From Hyphomicrobiales bacterium (lineage in GTDB: Bacteria; Pseudomonadota; Alphaproteobacteria; Rhizobiales; Rhizobiaceae), in contig NVRK02000015.1 of the NCBI GenBank assembly GCA_002400845.2, positions 1-64,000 on the forward strand: a stretch of DNA of 64,000 bases, given 5' to 3'. Positions 40,453-51,265 of the stretch are shown here, piece after piece (within the stretch, counting starts at the first letter, position 1; each line of letters starts with the position of its first letter). Both the position numbers and the translations under genes were made by a program. A model generated the notes under the pieces. It saw only the letters and a list, made by a program, of their open reading frames with translations, made no database searches and was not told the origin of the DNA.

Positions 40453-40712
40453 ATCGAATTTAGTTTATCGTCTTGTTTAAATTAGTTTATCCACACCCTT
40501 GGGGATAAGTTGAATCGATCAAGACTCTCACCCCTTTAGATTGTATAGTCTATAAATTAACGTGGAATGAGAATTCACCATCCCCTAATAATTCAAGACA
40601 TAACAACCCACCTTTGTAAAAGTTGTTCAACGCTTAAAATACAAGCCAGCCTTGTCATTAACAATATCGCCGCTTAAACTTCATGATATATATTGAATTG
40701 CGGGAGAATATC

Positions 40713-41894
40713 ATGCGTCTTGTTACTCTATCTAAAGCTGCTTTTTTTAGCGTAGTGCTTTTACTATCGATTTTCACTTACATCCCAACAAGCAACGCGC
40801 AACTCACAATACAATTGGGAGGCGATGAAGGCCAATTACACGCATTATTGACAAGTCGCGGTTACGACAGAATTGAAACAGTTAAATTACGTATCACCCA
40901 TTCTAGGTTTAATGCCTGTAAAGACGGCAACAGATATCACCTTGATATTAAATGGACAGGCGTGATTGACAAAAAAATAACCGGGAAATGTCGTTCTCAG
41001 GTAACCATAGATACTATTGCTAAAAAATTAGAAAAGCGCGGCTACCAGCGTGTAAATGTTCAGCAGAGCCAGGGACAATACACAGCGATTGCCTGCGCTA
41101 GAGGCAACAGATACAGAATTAATATCAGCGTTGTTGGTGATATTAAGAATGAAAGCCGTATTGGTAGATGTAATAATAGATTAAATTCGTCAGATTTTAT
41201 CACTAAATTACAAGCGCAAAACTACAATCGTATTGAGTTTACAGATTTAAACCCGCCTCGAATTAGAGCGACTGCTTGTAAAGGCAGAACGAAGTATAAA
41301 CTAACAATGAACCAATTTGGTGAGATTAGACGCCGTCATGAAATTGGAAATTGCCGCTCACACATTAACGGCAAAGACATTGTAAAAACGCTTGTAAAAA
41401 CACTAAAAGACAACGGATTTACACAAATTCAAGTCATCGACAAAAAGCCGCCTAATTACAGAGCATTTGCCTGTAAAGAAGACCGCCGCCTAAAAGTGAC
41501 CCTTAATAAATATGGTCAAGTTACTGACGAAATTTATGAAGGCTATTGTGAAAAACCATACAGCGCTAATGAAATTCGTGAGGCTATGTTAGACCAAGGC
41601 TACACAAAAATTAACATCACAAAAAACAAAGACAAAACCTTCACAGCACGCGGTTGTATTCAAGGTCGCCTAACAGATGTTGAACTAACCCAATACGGAA
41701 AATTCATCAGCCGGAAAGATCGTGGTTCTTGCAACACCATTCGCGTCAACGAATTAGCTGACATATTGCGCAAACGTGGCTTGAAAAATTTAGAATTCAG
41801 TGTTGTTGGATGTAGAAAAGGCAAGTTGGAAAAAATAATTTTCGATGAATATGCCAACCGCATTGATACTGACTATATGGGGAAATGCCGTTAG
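40713..41894 (+). CDS. Secreted protein with six degenerate ~60-aa Cys-pair repeats
   Basis: GGGAG ribosome-binding site; signal peptide MRLVTLSKAAFFSVVLLLSIFTYIPTSNA; repeated L..RGY.RI......F.A.AC..G.RY.L.I...G.I....G.CR pattern. Confidence 0.75.
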   Translation: MRLVTLSKAAFFSVVLLLSIFTYIPTSNAQLTIQLGGDEGQLHALLTSRGYDRIETVKLRITHSRFNACKDGNRYHLDIKWTGVIDKKITGKCRSQVTIDTIAKKLEKRGYQRVNVQQSQGQYTAIACARGNRYRINISVVGDIKNESRIGRCNNRLNSSDFITKLQAQNYNRIEFTDLNPPRIRATACKGRTKYKLTMNQFGEIRRRHEIGNCRSHINGKDIVKTLVKTLKDNGFTQIQVIDKKPPNYRAFACKEDRRLKVTLNKYGQVTDEIYEGYCEKPYSANEIREAMLDQGYTKINITKNKDKTFTARGCIQGRLTDVELTQYGKFISRKDRGSCNTIRVNELADILRKRGLKNLEFSVVGCRKGKLEKIIFDEYANRIDTDYMGKCR

Positions 41895-41994
41895 TAGGGT
41901 AACACCCTTATAGCAAATTCAAAATGCCAATTAAAAGCGCAATTTTACCAGTCATTAATATTTCAATTAAGAATTTATAGCTGGTCTATTGGCT

Positions 41995-42942
41995 CTACTT
42001 AACAGTGTTTTCGCTGTCATCACCATTTTTTGAAATTTCAGCACCATAACTGCGAAGCGTATCTCTATCAGAGCATAGATTAGTTGTCGTAGACGTTTCA
42101 TAGCCATTCCAGCTTTCATGCCCATTTTGCGTATCACCACACTGTGTTAAACTGGCCAAGTTACGCGGAATTCTAATGATAGGATCAGACTGGCGATCAC
42201 GCTCGATTAAAGATTTTCCAGCGCTACTGCCGAAGGAATAACGAATACCGCCCCAAACCGCATCATAATCGTCTTCGCCAATTTCAGCTTCGCCATACAC
42301 ACTCCAACCATTGTTAGAAGGTGCATATTCAAACGCTATATTGGCAACATGACCACGTGAAATAAGACGATGCCCGATTGAGCCTTTTAAATTGTCGGTA
42401 AAGTAATAAGCTAAATCAACTTCATCAACAAACTCAGTTAAGAAATGTTGTCCGAACTGAACACCAGCCATAGCTTCTAAAGACCATCGGTCTTGATAGG
42501 TTGAAATTTCTAAACCAACCCGTCCGCCATGCTCATTTTCAACATAGCCCCAGTCACCATAAATGCCGACCAAACCTTTATTGGGGTCACGATAGAAAAT
42601 ATGAAGTCCACTTGCGGCACTGATAAACTCTTTGCGATATTTACCAATGCCAAGATCTAACTGTATACCAAAACTAGGCATTAGCGGCATAGGCAAAGCA
42701 ACCGAGCCAACAAACATATGGTTGTGGTTACCACCAATCACACCAGAAATTACGCCAGCCTTAAAGTTCAAACCATCTACCGCTGGCTGTTGAAAAGCAA
42801 CCGGTGTTGGGTCCACCATGTTGATGGAATTGTTTTGTGATGGCACATCAAGTAAAGGAGCATCCGCAGAAAATGCGAAGTTTGCACCCAATGCTATATT
42901 AAGGCTAAGAGCTGATAAAACTGATGCAATTACAGTTTTCAT
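41995..42942 (-). CDS. Exported hypothetical protein, probable outer-membrane beta-barrel
   Basis: Signal peptide MKTVIASVLSALSLNIALGANFAFSADAP; alternating aromatic segments (DLGIGKYRKEFISAASGLHIFYRDP..., IRYSFGSSAGK). Confidence 0.55.
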   Translation of the reverse strand: MKTVIASVLSALSLNIALGANFAFSADAPLLDVPSQNNSINMVDPTPVAFQQPAVDGLNFKAGVISGVIGGNHNHMFVGSVALPMPLMPSFGIQLDLGIGKYRKEFISAASGLHIFYRDPNKGLVGIYGDWGYVENEHGGRVGLEISTYQDRWSLEAMAGVQFGQHFLTEFVDEVDLAYYFTDNLKGSIGHRLISRGHVANIAFEYAPSNNGWSVYGEAEIGEDDYDAVWGGIRYSFGSSAGKSLIERDRQSDPIIRIPRNLASLTQCGDTQNGHESWNGYETSTTTNLCSDRDTLRSYGAEISKNGDDSENTVK

Positions 42943-43201
42943 TTTATATGACTGATGCTTTTGCAACACTACAACCCATCTCAAATCCAATACTTAAAGG
43001 TGCAATTTAATACCTCAAACCAAACAAAATCTCAATCATACATGAATAAGCATAGTGTCAGGAAAGCATAAATAAGGCAGAAACCATGCGTATTACTTCA
43101 ACCGAAGCAAATAAGTCACAGTTTCCCACGTTAAAGACCTTAGATTAACCTTATAAATTAATAATTCTAACTATAGAGCGGCAAGATTGCCACTAATTAA
43201 G

Positions 43202-44443
<1,242 letters not shown>

Positions 44444-44591
44444 TTAGGACTCAAATGACACAAAAGCAAGCACTTTGATGCCACGCCTTACTTCTGTCAC
44501 AACATTTGTCCGTTCTGGTCACTTTTCCTCCCAAACATGAACAAATTTACAGGGCAAATAGACTGAATAATTACTTCAAAGGAATTTTAAA

Positions 44592-44807
44592 ATGCATACA
44601 TTTACCCATACTCAAAATTCAAATTTAAAACAAATTGACATGGCACAAATTGCTAGACAAAGCTCAGATGCTATTTTGGCATTTAACGCTAATGGGCACA
44701 CTCAAATTGGATTTAAAAAAACGCAACACAAAATTCAAAATTTGACAAACCATGTATTATTCTCTGGCATTGCAACGTTTGCGTTTATAGCAACTCTGGC
44801 CATGTAA
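44592..44807 (+). CDS. Small protein with C-terminal TM (71 aa), hypothetical
   Basis: AAAGGAA ribosome-binding site upstream; hydrophobic HVLFSGIATFAFIATLAM end. Confidence 0.45.
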   Translation: MHTFTHTQNSNLKQIDMAQIARQSSDAILAFNANGHTQIGFKKTQHKIQNLTNHVLFSGIATFAFIATLAM

Positions 44808-44828
44808 TTAAAAAAAAGCCAATTGCAC

Positions 44829-45407
44829 TTAAAGCCTCAAAGATAAGTATTCTTCTTTAGCGCTACTGGGATCAAAAATATCGGCAATGGCTATTTTTGT
44901 ACCTGTAGTAAGTTGAATAATAATTGTACCACCGCCAAACAATCTTCCAGCAATCCCTTTTTTCACTCTTAATGAGGATATCAATTCGTAAGGCACTTCA
45001 ACAGAAGCATCTTCTGGCCAGCCTTTATGATAGCGTAGTTGCCTGTCCATCAATTGTAAGCGCACAGTACTATAGCGTAAAAATGCATGTGCAGTGAGCA
45101 ATGGCACGCCTACACCAAGCACAATGGCCCCAAGTCTAAACAATGCACTAGAAGACATGTCCATCATATAAAGCGCATAAAGCCCCGATGTATAGGAAAT
45201 GAAAATTACAATTGTCGGAAGAAATATTTGCCAATGGGCGTGGTAAGTTGGCCTACCCATTTTATCTGCAACTTCTAACTCAGTACTGTCTTCAACTTCT
45301 AAGACTCGCGGCACATCAGCCAACTCACCATTTGTATTAGTGGTTGTATTAGTGCTTATATTAGCTTGTTCTCCAGCCATATTATCTTTTGTATATCTTG
45401 TGTTCAT
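44829..45407 (-). CDS. Bacterial PH-domain-like membrane protein
   Basis: Two TMs followed by LMDRQLRYHKGWPEDASVEVPYELISSLRVKKGIAGRLFGGGTIII. Confidence 0.6.
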   Translation of the reverse strand: MNTRYTKDNMAGEQANISTNTTTNTNGELADVPRVLEVEDSTELEVADKMGRPTYHAHWQIFLPTIVIFISYTSGLYALYMMDMSSSALFRLGAIVLGVGVPLLTAHAFLRYSTVRLQLMDRQLRYHKGWPEDASVEVPYELISSLRVKKGIAGRLFGGGTIIIQLTTGTKIAIADIFDPSSAKEEYLSLRL

Positions 45408-45581
45408 TAGCCTTGGCTCTTCACATTCTCTAAATGTAATTTAAGTGTATAAAGTACAAAACCGAATCAATTACCGCCCACAAGTTGAGTGTTGCTGATA
45501 TTTTCAAAATTATCAAAGCTCATATTTTACCCATGTGGATTAAATCTAACACTCAAAAAATATGAATTTCAGGATACATAA

Positions 45582-46088
45582 ATGAACATTATAAAATATC
45601 TGTCAATCGCTTCGCTTTGCTTGGTACTTTTAATTGCTCTTTATGGCCCCAGTAAATTTTTAGAACAATTTTGGGGAAATCCAGACATGGGATATATTGA
45701 GATCAAAACCTTAGCCCCAACTAACAAACCAAACACTGCGCTCGCCTGCCCTTTAAATTATTGCACGCAACGCAAGCCAGATATAATTACCAGCACTTAT
45801 TCGATTTCATCTGAAATACTACGCGATAAAATTATTGACTATTTTAACAACGATACAAATGCCAAATATATAAGTGCCCCTGAAGATAAATTATCACTTC
45901 GCTTCATAACGTATTCTCCAACATTGCGTTTTCCAGATACTATTCAAGTCCAACTCATAAAATCTAGCCAGAGCACTTCAACATTAGCCATTTTTGCACG
46001 TGCTAAAATTGGCCACTCCGATTTCGGCGCAAACAAAGCCCGCGTAAAAGAAATATTGGCCGCGTTAAAGCCGTTTGAGAAACACTAA
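45582..46088 (+). CDS. DUF1499-like protein
   Basis: N-terminal TM; NTALACPLNYC...ISAPEDKLSLRFITYSPTLRFPDTIQVQL. Confidence 0.65.
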   Translation: MNIIKYLSIASLCLVLLIALYGPSKFLEQFWGNPDMGYIEIKTLAPTNKPNTALACPLNYCTQRKPDIITSTYSISSEILRDKIIDYFNNDTNAKYISAPEDKLSLRFITYSPTLRFPDTIQVQLIKSSQSTSTLAIFARAKIGHSDFGANKARVKEILAALKPFEKH

Positions 46089-46093
46089 ATTAT

Positions 46094-46693
46094 TTACTTA
46101 ATTGGCCACACCAAAGGCCATTCATCATCGACCCCATCACAGTTTTCTTTGCTTTTCTGTTCGATTAAAACAAAGGCAGCTATGAAGCTGTTTTTCTCCC
46201 ATTCCCAAACAAATGAAGAACCGCAATCACCAAGACCTCGCCCTTTATAATATGAAATTAATTGCTGTTTTTTTGTGTCCCAGCTAGCATTGAGTAAGAC
46301 ATCTTGTGTGGTCGGCCCTCTATTTCCGATAATGGGCAATGAAGCAATTTTAGCTAGATTGCCTTTAGGGTAATAAACAATTCCAATAGCAGTCGCATTA
46401 TATGCAGCGGGCGAACCACACGGCAGCAAATAAAACCTTACAGAAGAATTATATTTGCTAACTTCGCTAACAGCAACTTCAGTTCCTCCAAAAGTTTTGA
46501 TTAAATCCCCGTCAAACGTCATGCATTCTTCATTGCTTCTACCCCATATTTTTCTAACCACTATTGGTAAATCGGCCTCAGACAATAGCGCTTGAGCAAT
46601 TAAGTCATTGTCTTTTCCAAAAGCAGCACTTGTCGACAAAAGACAGATCAATGGCATTGCCACAGATAAGATGTTACCCACACATTTTAACAT
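46094..46693 (-). CDS. Exported hypothetical protein
   Basis: Signal peptide MLKCVGNILSVAMPLICLLSTSAAFG. Confidence 0.6.
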   Translation of the reverse strand: MLKCVGNILSVAMPLICLLSTSAAFGKDNDLIAQALLSEADLPIVVRKIWGRSNEECMTFDGDLIKTFGGTEVAVSEVSKYNSSVRFYLLPCGSPAAYNATAIGIVYYPKGNLAKIASLPIIGNRGPTTQDVLLNASWDTKKQQLISYYKGRGLGDCGSSFVWEWEKNSFIAAFVLIEQKSKENCDGVDDEWPLVWPIK

Positions 46694-46735
46694 TCAAATT
46701 TATCTCCCTACAAAATAAATCACCACGATATAAAA

Positions 46736-46773
46736 AAGGCACACTCAGTCCAATTAAGAACTAAGTGTGCCTT
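46736..46773 (-). terminator. Intrinsic terminator of the 46812-47186 gene
   Basis: AAGGCACACT...AGTGTGCCTT with T-run on the minus strand. Confidence 0.75.
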
Positions 46774-46811
46774 CAATCAATATACAGTCCATAAGACTTC
46801 ACTAAGTCAAT

Positions 46812-47174
46812 CTAATATCCTGAACGACATTGACGACGTGGGCCATGAAACGGCTGAAATGTATTGCTTGGATAATGATACGATCTATATTTACTGCCAC
46901 AGTAATTATAGTGTGCTTGGCTATAACCGCCGTGATAAACAGGCGCGGGTTGCACATATATTGGACGTGGCTGCACATAAACTGGCGGCGCTGGTTGATG
47001 TCTTGGTCTTGTTAGGCGGTTTACAATGCCTAGTCCAACACCAACACCCGTCGCAACGCCGTTACCGAAACGCTTCCATGTTTTACTGCCAGCATCTGCA
47101 TTTGAAACAGAAACAGCCAAAGGCGCTACTGCTAGCAAAGAAATCGCTAATATACTTGTTAAAATCTTTTTCAT
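46812..47174 (-). CDS. Small exported Pro/Tyr-rich protein
   Basis: MKKILTSILAISLLAVAPLAVSVSNADA signal peptide; PAPPVYVQPRPIYVQPAPVYHGGYSQ. Confidence 0.65.
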   Translation of the reverse strand: MKKILTSILAISLLAVAPLAVSVSNADAGSKTWKRFGNGVATGVGVGLGIVNRLTRPRHQPAPPVYVQPRPIYVQPAPVYHGGYSQAHYNYCGSKYRSYHYPSNTFQPFHGPRRQCRSGY

Positions 47175-47358
47175 AATAACCTCCAAATATTCAATTTATA
47201 GTCTTCATTACTATATTAATCGTGTCAATACTTACTAAGTAACAATTAATATTGTTTCTGAAGCTAAAGTAACAACAAAATAGAGAGGTCGCTGTGTATT
47301 TCATCACACATGAAAATGAGCGTATTTTTTACAACAAAAAAATTAGTCTCTTAAAGTT

Positions 47359-48000
47359 CTATTTTAAAAATGGATTATTCAAACGTTCTTGGCCAATTGT
47401 ACTGCCCTCGCCATGTCCACAAATAAACGAAACATCATCGCCCAATGGTAACACTTTTGTTTTGATTGAATTAATCAGTGCGTCGTGGTCTCCACCCGGC
47501 AAATCGGTTCTACCAATAGAGTTTTGAAATAAAACATCTCCCACATGTGCAAATTTTGCTTCTCTATTAAACAAAATCACATGGCCTGGCGCGTGGCCTG
47601 GGCAATGATATATTTCAAATACATGTTCGCCAAACTCAACCGTATCGCCTTCTTCTAACCATTCATCTGGATAGGCATTTCTAAACGCGCCCTCCAACCC
47701 AAACATTTCACCTTGTTTTTCAATTTTTTCTAACAAGGGCTTATCATCTTTATGAGGCCCAATAATTTTGACTTTAAGCTTAGATTTTAATTCTTCAGCA
47801 CCGCCTGCATGGTCGATATGACCATGGGTCAAAACAATTTGTTTGATTTTAAGACCCAATTCATTAATAGCGTCTTCAACACGATCGATATCACCGCCAG
47901 GATCTACAACAATGCCCTCTTTAGTTTCTTCATCATACATCAAAGTGCAGTTTTGTTGAAACGGTGTTACAGGTACAATTGCGATTGCTAACTTAGCCAT
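47359..48000 (-). CDS. MBL-fold hydrolase (glyoxalase II-like)
   Basis: Start MAKLAIAIVPVTPFQQNC; LTHGHIDHAGG, CPGHAPGHV, CGHGEGSTIGQE. Confidence 0.93.
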   Translation of the reverse strand: MAKLAIAIVPVTPFQQNCTLMYDEETKEGIVVDPGGDIDRVEDAINELGLKIKQIVLTHGHIDHAGGAEELKSKLKVKIIGPHKDDKPLLEKIEKQGEMFGLEGAFRNAYPDEWLEEGDTVEFGEHVFEIYHCPGHAPGHVILFNREAKFAHVGDVLFQNSIGRTDLPGGDHDALINSIKTKVLPLGDDVSFICGHGEGSTIGQERLNNPFLK

Positions 48001-48096
48001 TGGTGTTTCCCATTTTAAATTTTGGATTAAATATCGATTACCACAACAAGGCAAATCCACAACTAACAATTTACAAACCAAGGCGTGCTTAAGACA

Positions 48097-48128
48097 CAAA
48101 AAAACGGGCATCCGTTAAGACGCCCGTT
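48097..48128 (-). terminator. Intrinsic terminator of the 48185-48511 gene
   Basis: AACGGGC...GCCCGTT with T7 on the minus strand. Confidence 0.75.
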
Positions 48129-48184
48129 AATTCAAATACTAAGTTTTTAAAACTAAGTTTTTAAACAAAGATTTTATAAAATTC

Positions 48185-48511
48185 TTATTTCATAAATTTG
48201 TTTAGCAACATGCCGCCAATGCCAGAAATAGCACCACCACCAACAGCACCGCCAGCAAGATTGCCAACGATTGCGCCCATGTCCATGCCACCAGCAACAT
48301 CGCCACCAGACATCATGCCTGTAAGTCCGCCTAGCATTCCGCCTAGAGGACCAGCACCTGTAGCTGCTGCGCCACCTAATAGGCCGCCAGCACCGCCAAG
48401 TAAAACTTTGCGTAGCATGCTGCCACCAACTGATTTAACAAGACCGCCGATAACGCCGCCGCCTACTACACCAGATACAACTTGCAAGATAATTGGTATT
48501 AAAGCTTCCAT
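48185..48511 (-). CDS. Glycine-zipper-rich small protein
   Basis: VVGGGVIGGLVKSVGGSMLRKVLLGGAGGLLGGAAATGAGPLGGMLGG. Confidence 0.65.
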   Translation of the reverse strand: MEALIPIILQVVSGVVGGGVIGGLVKSVGGSMLRKVLLGGAGGLLGGAAATGAGPLGGMLGGLTGMMSGGDVAGGMDMGAIVGNLAGGAVGGGAISGIGGMLLNKFMK

Positions 48512-48692
48512 GATAATTCTCCAAATTAAAGAAGAGCTTCGCTCTTCTGTCCCCTTTTGTGCGCATCATTAAGATTGCGTTTGCACAACTTATACGTCTG
48601 CGACAATAAATTCAAAGATAATTTTAACTAATGGTTAACTATGAAGAGTTTTACAGAGAAAAAACCCAGATTATTTGGAAGAATCGTTAAAA

Positions 48693-49586
48693 TCAGCTCA
48701 CTTTAATAGCAGGACGCCCTCTAACTTCCGATTCGTAGTCTTCCATAAGTGTTTTTGTAATCTCACTTGGGGCAAACATTCTACCAGCAATCTCTGATAC
48801 TGGTGTCACTTCGGCGGCAGAACCTGTAAGAAAACACTCGCTAAAGCTCTCCAATTCGTCCAACTCAATATGACGCTCAACAACTTCTATGTTTCTACGC
48901 TTAGCTAGCTCAATTACAGTTTGACGGGTTAATCCATTCAAAAAGCAATCTGGCGTAGGCGTATGTAAAACACCTTCTTTTACGAAAAATACATTCGCAC
49001 CAGTCGCCTCTGCTATTAGGCCACGATAATCGAGCATTAAACTATCCGTAAAGCCTTTAGCTTCAGCCGCGTGTTTAGATAAAGTACAGATCATATAAAG
49101 ACCTGCCGCTTTTGCATGGCTTGGAATGGTTTTTTCGTCGGGGCGACGCCAATCAGATAAATCAAGACGAATGCCTTTTAGCTTTTCTTCTGGATTAAAA
49201 TAACTAGGCCAATTCCACGCGGCAATAGCAACATGAATGGTATTCTTTTGAGCTGATATAGCCATCATCTCACTACCGCGCCAAGCAACAGGACGAAGAT
49301 AACCTTCCACTAGCCCCTGCTTTTCAAGCGTATCAATACAAGCTTGGTTAATTGCATCTTGCGAATAAGGAATTTCAAACCCCAAATATTCAGCCGACTT
49401 AAAAAACCGCTCAGTGTGTTTTTCTAATTTAAAAATTTCACCGCCATAAGCGCGCTCACCTTCAAAAACTGAACTGGCATAGTGCAAGCCATGATTAAGC
49501 ACATGAACCTTGGCATCTTCCCATTTTACGAATTTTCCATCGAACCAAATGTGACCATCCATACGGTCAAAAGATACGCCTGCCAT
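48693..49586 (-). CDS. ilvE: Branched-chain amino acid aminotransferase
   Basis: HIWFDGKFVKWEDAKVHVLNHGLHYASSVFEGERAYGG; TGSAAEVTPVSEI. Confidence 0.93.
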   Translation of the reverse strand: MAGVSFDRMDGHIWFDGKFVKWEDAKVHVLNHGLHYASSVFEGERAYGGEIFKLEKHTERFFKSAEYLGFEIPYSQDAINQACIDTLEKQGLVEGYLRPVAWRGSEMMAISAQKNTIHVAIAAWNWPSYFNPEEKLKGIRLDLSDWRRPDEKTIPSHAKAAGLYMICTLSKHAAEAKGFTDSLMLDYRGLIAEATGANVFFVKEGVLHTPTPDCFLNGLTRQTVIELAKRRNIEVVERHIELDELESFSECFLTGSAAEVTPVSEIAGRMFAPSEITKTLMEDYESEVRGRPAIKVS

Positions 49587-49852
49587 TTTATGTACTCCTG
49601 CGCTAAGGCATTATTGTCGTTAGACATTAAAAACTGAAAATTGATACCATATTTACCATAATTAATCGTAATATTATGCAATCTAAATACCAAACATTTG
49701 AAGCAAATTAGACCTAAAATAAAATATGTCAACAGTGCTGACATATTTATTAAGATGTGCTAATAAACCTATAGTTTTAAATATAAATATTAAGCTTGAA
49801 CGTTTCATTCGAGTACAATTTTTAAAATACGAAAAACATAGCGGGCCTTGTA

Positions 49853-50341
49853 ATGAATAAAGATTTACCAGACACATTATTATCCCAAACCGACATTACC
49901 AACGTTGAGCTACCCGACAATATTGACTTCGATTTTCTTGAAGCCTTCTTCTTAGCCTATCGTGATTTTGTTGGCGATGCTGACAAAACGCTGGAAGAAA
50001 TGGGGTTTGGTCGCGCGCATCACCGCGTCTTATTTTTTGTAAATAAAAACCACGGCCTAACCGTTGCAGAATTATTAGATATTTTAGGCATAACCAAACA
50101 AAGCCTATCGCGCGTATTGCGCCAATTATTAGACAGTCAGCACATAACCCAAAAAACAGGCCGTGATGATCGCAGGCAAAGAATGCTTTATCCTACCTTA
50201 AAAGGGCGCGAGTTAATCTTACAATTATCAACCCCTCAATCTCGCCGCATCAACACTGCATTACAAAATGCAGAATTAAGTGATCCACAAGCTGTGCTAA
50301 AGTTCTTGACCAACATGACAAATGCTAGTCAAAAAGGTTAG
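49853..50341 (+). CDS. petP: MarR-family regulator (PetP-like)
   Basis: VAELLDILGITKQSLSRVLRQLLDSQHITQKTGRDDRRQRMLYPT; directly upstream of an OmpR-type gene. Confidence 0.82.
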   Translation: MNKDLPDTLLSQTDITNVELPDNIDFDFLEAFFLAYRDFVGDADKTLEEMGFGRAHHRVLFFVNKNHGLTVAELLDILGITKQSLSRVLRQLLDSQHITQKTGRDDRRQRMLYPTLKGRELILQLSTPQSRRINTALQNAELSDPQAVLKFLTNMTNASQKG

Positions 50342-50441
50342 ACTGATCTTTACAAGTAAATAGCTCATGCTGTTTTGCGAATAGATAGATTCAATATGAG
50401 GGTATTTGCCTCAATAATTATTTAAGATTTGGAGTTGCCAA

Positions 50442-51182
50442 TTGGCCAATCAAAACAACGAGAATAATGACGCAAATAAGAACACGCACTCAATCAAGAT
50501 TGAAGATGATGCCGCTCACCTTTTGGTAGTTGACGATGACAGCCGCATACGTGAACTGATTAAACGTTACCTTGGCGAGCATGGGTTTAGGGTAACCGTT
50601 GCAGGAGATGCGGCAGAGGCCAGAAAGCAACTTAGTGGATTAGAATTCGACCTTTTAATTGTTGATGTAATGATGCCAGGTGAAACTGGCATTGAGTTTA
50701 CCAAATCAATTTCTGGCGAAAATGAAGTTCCAATCTTAATGCTAACCGCACTTGCCGAAACTGACGATCGCATTAACGGATTAGAAGCTGGCGCTGATGA
50801 TTATCTTTCAAAACCATTTGAACCGCGTGAATTGCTTTTACGAATCAATAATATTCTAAAACGCCTTAAAAAGCCTGACGAACCAATTATTGAGCAAATT
50901 AGTTTTGGCCCCTATCATTTCTCTGTAAAAAAACGCGAATTGAAAAAAGAGGGTGAAGTTGTGAAACTCACTGACCGCGAAAAAGAGATCATGGTCATAT
51001 TTGCAACAAGTGCTGGAAGTGATGTAGCAAGAACAGATTTATTAGGTGAGTATACCGAAGCTGGTGAACGAAAAATTGATGTACAAATAAACAGACTGCG
51101 CCGTAAAATAGAAGATGATCCAGGCGATCCAAAATGGTTGCAAACTGTACGTGGTATCGGCTACCGTTTATTCGTAAATTAG
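50442..51182 (+). CDS. petR: OmpR-family response regulator (PetR-like)
   Basis: HLLVVDDDSRIRELIKRYLGEHGFRV, LIVDVMMPGETGIE, winged helix C-terminus. Confidence 0.9.
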   Translation: MANQNNENNDANKNTHSIKIEDDAAHLLVVDDDSRIRELIKRYLGEHGFRVTVAGDAAEARKQLSGLEFDLLIVDVMMPGETGIEFTKSISGENEVPILMLTALAETDDRINGLEAGADDYLSKPFEPRELLLRINNILKRLKKPDEPIIEQISFGPYHFSVKKRELKKEGEVVKLTDREKEIMVIFATSAGSDVARTDLLGEYTEAGERKIDVQINRLRRKIEDDPGDPKWLQTVRGIGYRLFVN

Positions 51183-51265
51183 ATTAAAGTGCAAACCGAC
51201 ACACCGTCTTTTTAAATTATTACGCAATATGAAAATCTAGTAGGCAATTCCAGTAGGCAATAAAA

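Noticed and set aside
48198-48572. Proline-rich plus-strand ORF (124 aa)
   Set aside because: Antisense shadow of the glycine-rich minus-strand gene
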